Shown here: positions 55,509 to 64,000 of the stretch, in pieces
How positions within the stretch are numbered: position 1 is the first letter of the stretch
Layout of the letters: the number at the start of each line of letters is the position of its first letter
Made by a program: the position numbers and the translations under genes
Notes under the pieces: generated by a model
The model's database searches: none
What the model saw: the letters and a program-made list of their open reading frames with translations, nothing else
Told to the model about the DNA's origin: nothing
NCBI GenBank assembly: GCA_900312665.1
Contig: ONZQ02000006.1
Coordinates: 1,371,933 to 1,435,932 of the forward strand
Direction of reading: 5' to 3'
Origin: Cephalotrichum gorgonifer
Taxonomy: Eukaryota; Ascomycota; Sordariomycetes; Microascales; Microascaceae
Length of the DNA: 64,000 bases

Positions 55509-55518
55509 ATTGACTACT
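55509..55518 (+). promoter_or_regulatory. Primer-binding site for self-priming
   Basis: ATTGACTACT, one base after the 5' LTR, is the exact reverse complement of AGTAGTCAAT at 55322-55331. No tRNA-type TGG start is present. This is the Tf1/sushi-group arrangement, in which the RNA 5' end folds back as primer. Confidence 0.75.
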
Positions 55519-55555
55519 CCTATTAGGTAAGTACCCTACTACTAACAGTATCAAG

Positions 55556-58140
55556 ATGGCAGGAAATCAGGAAGCCCCGGCCAGAGGACCAGCCCGTCCT
55601 CCGAACCTTATGAAGGAACAACTGCTCGAAGAAATACAGCGACTCGAGGCAGCCAATACAAAGCTGCAGGATTACAATAACCGAGGAGCCCAAGAGATGG
55701 AGGCGACCAAGGCACGTATGGTGGATTTGGAGGCATGCCTGAGCAAGCCCGTGGCCAAGTTCCCCGGACCCGAGAAGTTTGATAGGACCCGAGGGAAGCT
55801 TCGGCCCTTCCTTATATACATGAGAGCCTACTACGACAACTACCATATCCGCAAGGCCTACGAGAAGGTCATCGCTATAGCCGGATTCCTGACAGGCAAT
55901 ACAGTAGTTTGGTTCGAACCAACCCTTCGGAGTTACTACGAAGAAAAAAGCAAAGAGTAGGAAGAAGAAATCAAGGAAATCTTCACCAGCTACAGCAAGT
56001 TCGAAGAAGCAATCAAGGGAGCTTTCAGCGACCCTGACGAAGACAACTCGATATAATACAAACTGCAAGAACTTCGACAAAAAGGATCTGCTTCAGAATA
56101 CATGACGAAGTTCCGACAGATCGCCGCACACCTAGGATAGGACGATGAGCCTATGATCAACCGATTCTATCATAGACTAAAGGACGAGGTGAAGGACGAA
56201 CTCACCAAAGTCTTCGACCAACCCGAGGAGCTCACCAAGTACATGGACCTCGCTGTGAGAATCGACAATCGACTCTATGCCAGATATATGGAAAAGAGAG
56301 GACGACAGCTATCAAACTACTACAAGGGGCAGTACCAGAACAAAGGATATAAGGCGAATATACTACAGAAACGACAAAATGGGAACATCTCTTAGGGACA
56401 CCACAGTGGGCCCATGGAGCTGGACACCAATCAGATTAACAAACTGAAGAAAGACAAAAGCACTGTAAAGTATTTCAACTGTGACAAGATGGATCACTAT
56501 GCTCGGGAGTGCAGGAAAGAGCGAAACTGGAAAGGAGTACCTGACGGACAGAAGAATATCAGTTCGAACAGTGCAGCCCAAATCAGCATGGCCTCTGCAC
56601 ATCAACCTGGCGATAAAGGAAAATGGGACCGAATATACCAGGCAGCAGCATAGGGAGAGCCAGTGGTAGCAGAACCCCAAGAGGCCGAAGAAGATAACAG
56701 AGATACATTTAACTACCACATCGACTCCAACAGTAATCTCCAAGAAGACAAGGAACCTGAACTACAGGGTCACCAGAACAAGGGGAACACCGACAACATC
56801 CCGAAGGACCCTCAGTGGTACAAGATAGCCGAGAAGATCATCGACAAGTAACCACTACCACCATTCATCCGGCAGAGCAGACCAAGGGATAGAGGACAGT
56901 ACCTTCTAGTATACCAATATTACCAACGGTACTGGAGAACCCTCGACATGGCCCTACTGCCTCCAAAAAGCGAATTCACCTAAGTACGACTATAGTACAC
57001 TATATACAAGTTCGCAGAACACATATAGATAGCCAACCTACAGGAAACATTCATCCAATATTACTCGGAAGAGTGGGACGATGTCCAAGAACGCTACGAA
57101 GACTTGGAATACACAAACAAGCTGGCGAACGACAAGGAGAGCGATACAGCAGAGTCTGAGGAGGACAAAGACTCAATCTGCAACGACATACACTGTATCC
57201 ACAGAATGGTGGGAAAACTCTACAAGATCACCCGAGAAAACAAGACCACGCAAAACCAAATGGTGAAGGAAATTCAGCACCTCACCCGGATAACAAGGAA
57301 GACCAACGAGTAGATATAATAACAGAAACAAGCCCAACTCGGGACAAATCTGGAGGAATACCTGGAAGCAACTCAAGATTTAAGAAGCAAAGAGCCGGAA
57401 GAAAGCCCCCCAGGAGGGATTTTCTGGCCACTAGGGAACCGAGATCTTGACCTAAACAAGGATCAGGAAACCCAGTAAGCAGAAACCAGAGTAGAAGAAG
57501 ACTCCGAGGAATCCAGAGATGAAGAAACAGAACTACTAAGCCTTCTTCCGTTCCTACGACAGATATAAGAAGAAAGATAAGCGAACATTTCTATAAACCA
57601 CGCTACTCCTATACTACGGGGAACAGGACAACAGGGCTACCCCGGTCTTCAAGGAAATAGAGAAGACCTACGAGAAAGTATAACAGAGCAGGAAGTAGAA
57701 GAATAGGAGGAAGAACAGGAAGCTAGGGGGACTATAGAAAGACTAGCATAATGGATAAACCGGATCCAGTTAAGGGAAATACCTGACAACAAACTATAGA
57801 TGTCTACAGAAGAATGGACCAAGTATTATCTAAGACCTAAGGTAAATACGATGCGAAGGGACCTCTAACAGACTATTCAAGCGGTAACCAATCTGACAGA
57901 GTTGGCCTATAAGCTCGGGGTCATGGGGCAGAGAGAAGCCCAGGAAACCAGGAGGAAGATCCAAGAAATCGCCAGAGAAACCCAAGCTAGCATCGAGCAG
58001 CTAGGAAGGGAAGAGCGATAATACTACAGGCAAATCGAAGAATACTATATAAAAAAATGATAAGCAGATGGAAGAGTAACCACCGACGACAGGTAAACTA
58101 CTCAGCGACGACGACGGGTGGATAGCTAAAGGACAATGGA
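55556..58140 (+). pseudogene. Retrotransposon gag, unusually long
   Basis: Frame starts ATG 55556 (MAGNQEAPARGPARP). Capsid-like part FPGPEKFDRTRGKLRPFL, FYHRLKDEVKDEL; zinc knuckle near 56475-56520 with CDKMDHYAREC, whose first Cys is now Tyr. The same frame continues with acidic, coiled-coil-like sequence to about 58140, far past where gag usually ends (~860 codons in all). Stops at 55958, 56055, 56138, 56393 and others. Confidence 0.8.
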
Positions 58141-61100
58141 CTAGCACCACATCTACTATTACACATCCGGATCGAAGGACATGAAACGACTGCACTTATC
58201 AACAGCAGATCAAACAGAAACTATATCAGCCTACAGTTAGTCAATAAGCTATAACTACCTTGGAAAGAGAAGGAGAAGCTATATGAGCTGAGTGGATTTG
58301 ATGGTAAGTTAGTGGACTACGACAGCAGTATGATAAGACAAGAGACCGCGCAACTCGAGTTAATCATTGGCGCTCAAAGCGAGTCTATTAGCCTCGATAT
58401 CACAGCTCTATCTTCGAAACCTCTAGTCCTGGGTATACCTTAGCTGAAAAAGAGCAACCTAAAGATCAACTGGGTCAGTGGCCAACTCTATTAGGACAGA
58501 AACCCAATAGGGGACCCGAGCGGAAGGGACTTAGCCTCTGAGGAGAGCCTACAGAAATAGCCCTCACACAAGTCTAAGATACTGCAAGCAGTCATAAACA
58601 TAACACAGGAACCTATCGGATACCTGGGACCACCAGAATATAAAACCAAGCCGGACACTTTAGAAAAGGTACTAGAAGAATATAAGAAATATGATAAGCT
58701 CTTCAAGGGATGGTTGGATATCGGACTACCTGAATATACTGAGTGGGACCATGAAATCCCACTAATCGAAGGATCGAAACCGAAACAGCACCGACTGTAT
58801 ACAGCCAACCTACAACAACTTACTGCAGAAAACAAGTTTGTAGATGAGGAGCTAGCCAAGGGCTACATCTGACTATCAAAATCACTAAGAGCACACCCAT
58901 TATTATAGGTACCCAAGAAGAATAGCGAACTACAACCTTGTATAGACTTTAGGTCTACCAATGCCGACATAATCAAAGATCGAACACCGCTACCTCATAT
59001 AGATGAGGCACTTAACCGAATCAGCAGAGCAAACTGATTTACAGTACTAGATCTTAAAGGAGCCTACAACCTAATCCGAATTAAACCCGGATATAAGTGG
59101 AAAACCGCTATCATCATATGAAAAGGATTGTTCGAATTTGTAGTAATGCTATTCGGGCTCACCAACATACCGGCAACCTTCCAGGCCATGATCAATCATA
59201 TTTTGAGAGAATATATCGACAGATTTACATTCGCTTACCTCGACGACATCCTTATATACTCTAAGACCCTGGAGGAATACAAGAAGCACATACACCTGAT
59301 TCTACAAGCACTGCAGGATATCAAATTGTTAGTAGAACCTAAGAAGTATCACTTCCATATATAAGAAACAGAGTTCCTAGGGCATATTATACACCCTGGA
59401 GAAATCAGGATACAACGGAGCAAAGTGGAAGCTATACTGGACTGGCCAGTACCCACGAATATAAAGGAAGTCAGAGGATTCCTAGGGCTATACAACTACT
59501 ACAGAATATTCTTGGAAAAACACTCTCTGAACATAGCCCCTCTGACAGACCTAACCAAGAAAGACCAACCATAGAATTGGGAAGAAAAACACCAAACAGC
59601 ATTCGATAAAGTTAAGACCCAAATTGCCGAAGAACCGGTACGAAGGTCCGCGGACCCTGAGAAACCCTACAAAGTTGAGACAGATGCCTGCAACTATAGC
59701 ATAGGCACTCAACTTGGGCAAAGGGATGAGAACAGAAAACTATACCCAGTAGCGTGGATGTCTAAGAAATTCGATAGCATATAACTACACTACGGGATAC
59801 CCGACAAAGAAATGATGGCGATAGTCGAAGCGTTTAAAGAATGGAGACACCATTTGATCAGCGCAAAATACTGAATCAAGGTGTACTCGGATCACAAGAA
59901 CCTCACCAGCTTCACCACAACCAAACAGCTGAACAGCCGACAAGTACGATGGTGGGAGTTCCTGTCAGAATATAACTTCGAGATCATCTACTAAAAAGGA
60001 GAACTGAATGGACAAGCAGATATATTAAGCAGACAACCTGATCATTTCCAAGAAACATCGAGGGAGGAGTTCACAATAATGGAAATGAACTTGGAAGGAA
60101 ATATAGTCATCGCTACTACAACCTCAGCTTTCCAGGTACAGATAGATATAGAATAGGTCAACAAGCTGTTAGCAGCCTATAAAGAAGACCCAGGACTGGA
60201 GAAGGACCCCAAGAATATCAAAAGAGGGAACTTCTGGATCAGAGGAGATAATATAGTGGTACCAAAAGCTATAGCTGGTGACTTGGTGAGAGAAATGCAC
60301 AAAGCACCACTACTCGGACACCCTGGAATCATCAAAATAATGCAATGACTGCAGCAATACTACCACCTCTAAGGAATGAAGAAGTTGGTCAAGGAAACAC
60401 TGGAAAAATACAGCATATACAGAAAGTCGAAAGCAGACTGATACAAGCCTTACAGGGAACTACAACCATTGAAGGTCCCTACAGCACCATAGGACTCGGT
60501 TAGTATAGACTATATCGTCAAGTTACCAAGATCCAAGGATCTATCGAACGGACAAAACTACAATAGTATACTAGTCGTGGTAGACAGGCTGATGAAGTAT
60601 ACCTATATGATACCATATAACAAATCGATCAAAGCTACAGAGCTAGCATTCCTATTCATAAGGAATATAACCTATAACTACAACTTGCTAAAGGAAATCA
60701 TCTCAGATCGAGGAAGTATATTCACCTCAAAGTTCTAGCAAAGCCTGACAGACTGCATAGGAATCAAATATAAGCTATCTACTGCTTACCACAAGCAGAT
60801 GGATAGGCAAACAGAAAGGATCAACCAAATAATGGAAGTCTATTTGAGATACTATATCAATTGGGAATAAAATAACTAGGTAGAACTACTACCGGTAGCC
60901 CAATATGCTTACAACAGCAGTATATCAGAGAGCACAAAGACATCACCATTCTACACTAATTATAGGATCCAATCAAAAACAGGATTTAAGCCAATAGGCA
61001 AAGCAAGCCCGGCAGAAACAGTGGTATTGCAGACTGACCGTATAAAGGAACTTCACAAACAACTCATATCGGAACTAGAATTCATACAAGGACGAATAAA

Positions 61101-61560
61101 GAAGTTCGCAGACCACACAAGGATTGCAGGACCAACCCTAGAGGGGGGGAGCAAGGTTTACCTGCTCAGGAAGAACGTAGGAGAACAGCACCCCAACATC
61201 AAGTCAGTACAACCAAGCGAAAAACTCGACTTTAAGAAAATCAGACCTTTCAAAGTCAAACAGAAAGTCTCAGACAACAACTACGAGCTGGAGTTACCCG
61301 ATACAATAAGGATACATCCGGTATTCCACATCGCACTTTTGGAACCAGCACATAACAATACTCCGACCGAGGACTCCATTAAGATACCTTCGGTAGAGGA
61401 TGAATACAAAGTAGAGAAAATACTAGATTCGCTAAACGACAACAACAATATCAAGTATCTAGTCAAGTAGAAAAACTTCAGGCATAAAGAAAATATATAG
61501 GAACCGCTTAAGAACCTGGGGAATTTGCAGGCAAAACTTGACCAGTTCCATCAGCAGAAC
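58141..61560 (+). pseudogene. Retrotransposon pol (PR-RT-RH-IN-chromodomain)
   Basis: Reads in the frame -1 relative to gag. Protease remnant near 58162-58260 (ALINSRSNRNYIS; Asp and Gly of the active site changed by G-to-A). RT with intact YLDD at 59236-59247. RNase H with TDACNYSIGTQLG (59690) and DHKNLTSF. Integrase zinc region 60295-60420 and core with SIDYIVKLP, IISDRGSIFTS and QTERINQIME (60500-60860). GPY-like and HPVFHIALLEPA, then chromodomain 61398-61540 (EYKVEKILD, KYLVK, stop for Trp at 61468). Many stops. Confidence 0.9.
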
Positions 61561-62026
61561 CCGAAGCGACCGTGCCCTCGGGTACCCAAGAATCCAGGCT
61601 AAGAGCGTCCCAGTCCACCACACCGAAATTGCCGGCAAGCTGGAGCTCACTAATAGCCTGTTGCCTATCAAGGACAGGATCAGCTGAGATCAGATCATCC
61701 TCTTCCTGCATACCCTGCTCAAACAACTCGAAGCCCCTAGACCGAACCAACGCTTCCTGCTTATACAGATGATCCAGACAGGTAAGGGTTTCAGCAAGAT
61801 GAGCAGAAGCCTCGGCAGCTTCTGCCTCTGCCTGCTCACGATCTTTTTGAAGTTTCTTTTGTTTATTAAGAGTATGAGTCACTAGGACAGTCAGGACAGT
61901 GCCTAAGGACAGAAGTAATCTAGGAAAAAACCTACACTGAGAAGCTATCATATTTCCATCGCAAGGCTTGCGATCCTTTACACAACCCTCGCAGTACTGG
62001 GAGCAACCCTCACTATGAGGAAGCAT
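61508..62026 (-). CDS. Antisense ORF between pol and 3' LTR
   Basis: An intact 172-residue frame on the strand opposite to gag/pol. It has an N-terminal Cys motif (CSQYCEGCVKDRKPCDG, then SQC), a hydrophobic segment near residues 33-50 (FFPRLLLSLGTVLTVLVT), a charged coiled coil (QKKLQKDREQAEAEAAEAS) and an acidic C-terminus. No stop codons, while the sense genes of the same element have dozens. It may be captured host coding DNA or an accessory antisense gene, known for some plant Gypsy elements. Family not recognised. Confidence 0.55.
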   Translation of the reverse strand: MLPHSEGCSQYCEGCVKDRKPCDGNMIASQCRFFPRLLLSLGTVLTVLVTHTLNKQKKLQKDREQAEAEAAEASAHLAETLTCLDHLYKQEALVRSRGFELFEQGMQEEDDLISADPVLDRQQAISELQLAGNFGVVDWDALSLDSWVPEGTVASGSADGTGQVLPANSPGS

Positions 62027-62279
62027 ACGACAAACTCACTTGCCACAATAGCAACGAGTACACAGTATTGTCTTGTAGCTGTTTGACTGAATAAAATCAA
62101 CAAGAGATAACTTGCGACAGTCATCAGATCGGGAAGGATGTTTTAAGATACAAGATTGCTGGATACAGTCGGATATGATGATTAGCAAGGAACATGAGGA
62201 GGAAAGGAGGAGAACATACAGGAAAACAGAAATGGGGGGAAACATGGTCTCTTTACAGGCCTTTGGGGACAAAGACCAT

Positions 62280-62290
62280 GGGGAGGGGGA
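62280..62290 (+). promoter_or_regulatory. Polypurine tract
   Basis: GGGGAGGGGGA, four bases before the 3' LTR, the expected start site of plus-strand DNA synthesis. Confidence 0.75.
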
Positions 62291-62294
62291 ATCA

Positions 62295-62739
62295 TGTCAC
62301 GACTCACCTTAATCCTACAGGTGCCCTTGCATGAAACTACGGACCACATGCTGATGAGTCAGCGCGGAGGGGATGGGCGACAAAGGCGACTCTGCGAGAG
62401 TCGCCCCGATCGCCCCGGACGGATTTACCATTGGCTGCGACGAGGCGACTGAGGCGACTATGCGATAGTCGCCCGGATCGCCCAGCAGGAATCCACTACT
62501 ATATAAACACACGGTCATTACCATGTAGCTAGTTATCTTTTCTGTCCTTAGACAGTAGTCAATCCACAGTCATTCTACAGACAGATACTCAGTTTACCTT
62601 GACAACAAGTCCCTTCTCCGAAGGTACTTGCACGAGACGACTACAACTTACACGATACTGTAACGTTCGGAACTCACTTCTTAACCGGAACCCCGGCCTC
62701 ACAGACCCTTGTGAGCCCATTACGATTCAGATCGTAACA
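62295..62739 (+). repeat. 3' LTR
   Basis: 445 bp, same length as the 5' LTR; TGTCACGACTCACC to GATCGTAACA. Hairpins 62385-62405 and 62453-62473 both with perfect 9-bp stems; TGAGTCA 62355-62361. Confidence 0.95.
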
Positions 62740-63720
62740 GCCTGGTGGATAATGATCTAGTAAAAAACTAGATACAATTGTTTCAGCTGTAAAGGTGGTA
62801 AGGTCTTTTGCAAATTCCACCTGATTTATAAAATCAACTAGGTGACCAGCTAGGTCTCCGGAAACTGGATTTTGAAGGTGTGATGTCTTGATAAAATCGA
62901 AAGGCTCATCGCAAGTAAGTTGGTTAAACGCGATTTCTAAAAATGCCATAGTATGCTCGGTAGAAAATAACATGGCATTCTTAATCCTTCTTTGGTGCGT
63001 CCGATCTGCGGCTATAAATAATTGGTGGTCTAGTTGAGTATGGCCTGCAGCCGACCTGAGCTCCTTCTTTCCGATATTTATAAAATGTGGTCCGTGAAAG
63101 TAGTCTAGTAGGCATTCAGCGGAAGAACGCTTAAAGGAGCTGAGAAATTCTTGGGACAACTGGGCTGGCTGTACACCCTCTTTTGCTATTACGATTATAA
63201 CTTCGGGAGGGACGAATGGAAATGTGAACAATTTCCGGAGTTCAATCCAGTTTACCAAGTAGTTGACGATGTCATCGAGATCGGAAATATCTTGGTAAAC
63301 AAAACAGAAAACATCTGTAAATAGATAAAAAAGCCGTGAGTGAAGTAGGCTTTGAGAACTTTCTAGGGATGAAGAGAAAAGGTGTTGGGAAACGATAGGG
63401 CAACAGGTATTATTCTGATTTAGCCTCGAGCGTCGTTTGTATTTTAGTGAGAAGTCGCTTGCTACGAAGACCGGATTCTTTTCTAAGGTTGTACTGGATC
63501 TTAAGTTGAGGTGAATACTTCCCGGCCTTACAGCTGTACAAGATTCAGTCGCGGTAAGTACACGTTCTCTCGGTGATTCCAGGAGCAACACTAAGCTAGA
63601 ATACTGGGCGGAAGGGTCCGGCAAGGAGTTAACAAGAGAACGGAGCCGTCCCGTCTGGCGGACTAGAGTTGAGGTATCGCGCCTTATAAGAGAAAACCAC
63701 TCTGTATGTTTGCAAGGCAT

Positions 63721-63958
63721 GTTGGCTGGGCCGCGGATTTCGCTTATTATTGAATATATAGGCCTGCAATTTAGCTATGTTATAGTGGGAGAGGTTTGGT
63801 TACTTATATGAAAGATTTTATCACTTGTAACCTTATAGAGGTTAATATGAAAGCTAATAATAGCTATAATAAAAGAGAAACATAGCCACTAGATATACTT
63901 ATTCTATTTTAATATGATAGACCCACTTAATATTAAGCCGGCTATAAATAATAAATAT

Positions 63959-63991
<33 letters not shown>

Positions 63992-64000
63992 TTCTTCTAT
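63721..64000. other. AT-rich 5' flank with TA microsatellite
   Basis: Upstream region of the patatin gene. 63963-63990 is a (TA)n run of about 14 units. No gene. Confidence 0.7.

Larger units (their letters stand above)
55063..62739 (+). mobile_element. Complete Ty3/Gypsy chromodomain retrotransposon (chromovirus), RIP-damaged
   Basis: 7,677 bp with two 445-bp LTRs, flanked by a perfect GCCTG target duplication (55058-55062, 62740-62744). Order PBS, gag, protease, RT, RNase H, integrase, chromodomain, polypurine tract, which is the Ty3/Gypsy order. Dozens of in-frame stops, many at conserved Trp (TAG for TGG), plus Gly-to-Arg/Asp changes. The 5' LTR has more such changes than the 3' LTR. Non-autonomous now. 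It is inserted in the patatin gene in the opposite orientation. Confidence 0.95.
52341..63720 (-). pseudogene. Patatin-like phospholipase gene split by two LTR insertions
   Basis: One host gene in three pieces. Piece 1 (63720-62740): start MPCKHTEWFSLIRRDTSTLV, then FVASDFSLKYKRR and QDISDLDDIVNYLVN, open for 326 codons to the Gypsy target site. Piece 2 (55062-53155): after the element a zinc-ribbon-like part (CFVCLKRAPEYKHRCKHYIC, then CLLC), and the patatin oxyanion motif as DRGGIHG (DGGGxRG in active enzymes). Next come a decayed lipase motif (AISSGI for GTSSGG), a DAGVLENNPIHTAL block with DAG catalytic Asp, and GRRIQCLVSLGTG. Piece 3 (52636-52341): GDSSFWDKDGNF, GKDYPISGAPFTVENLI and FFGRADHKKR. 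Reading frames meet correctly across both target duplications. Piece 2 has several stops and frame changes. The G-to-R and R-to-H changes in the oxyanion loop are G-to-A, as RIP would cause. Not functional. Confidence 0.85.

Noticed and set aside
1..64000. CRISPR arrays, bacterial operons, Shine-Dalgarno sites, attachment sites.
   Set aside because: Spliced fungal genes throughout; no array of regularly spaced repeats seen.

Overview
The window reads as accessory-rich chromosome from a filamentous ascomycete (Pezizomycotina). Genes carry one or two short introns (43-158 bp) with GT..AG ends and CTAAC/CTGAT-like branch points. The protein families are typically fungal: CFEM, siderophore MFS transporter, Zn2Cys6 regulator, GH32, fungal kinase-like, patatin with zinc ribbon. 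Transposon relics carry stop codons at conserved Trp (TGG to TAG) and other G-to-A/C-to-T changes, as expected of repeat-induced point mutation (RIP). The species cannot be named from the sequence alone.

Layout. 1-12 kb: a CFEM surface protein and a siderophore transporter sit head to head across a 1.6-kb shared promoter that holds two inverted SreA-type GATA sites. A GNAT acetyltransferase, a decayed AIF-like flavoprotein and a D-amino-acid-oxidase gene with one in-frame stop follow. 12-19 kb: LTR remnants, a small Cys-containing secreted protein, a four-TM membrane protein and a coiled-coil hypothetical protein. 19.7-22.5 kb: a large unrecognised multi-exon gene built from a tandemly repeated module with a J-like segment. 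24-37 kb: two secreted GH32 fructan/sucrose hydrolases flank a Zn2Cys6 regulator, and diverged inverted repeat segments bracket this block. 36.5-41.3 kb: a graveyard holding a multi-TM protein fragment, a Tc1/mariner transposase relic, a dispersed fungal family pseudogene and a fungal kinase-like pseudogene. 42-47.3 kb: a GH18-like hydrolase, a secreted LVIVD-repeat protein and a BTB/glutathionylspermidine-synthase-like junction. 47.3-64 kb: LTR-rich DNA in which one patatin-like phospholipase gene (minus strand, 63720 to 52341) is split twice, by a complete 7.68-kb chromodomain Ty3/Gypsy element with a GCCTG target duplication and by a solo LTR of a second family with a GTAC duplication.

The strongest non-gene signals are in the LTRs. 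The Gypsy family carries two U3 hairpins whose stems change in a compensatory way between copies and between the two hairpins, a conserved TGAGTCA bZIP site, and a conserved AGTAGTCAAT block that is the exact reverse complement of the bases one position after the 5' LTR, which is the arrangement expected for Tf1-type self-priming. A second LTR family also has strong hairpins of differing sequence. An intact antisense ORF survives between the RIP-damaged pol and the 3' LTR.

Functional groupings (inferred): an iron/haem acquisition pair (CFEM + SIT), possibly under SreA control; a fructan/sucrose utilisation mini-cluster (GH32, regulator, GH32); and decayed self-recognition type genes (patatin, TPR, BTB, kinase-like) in the transposon-rich parts.
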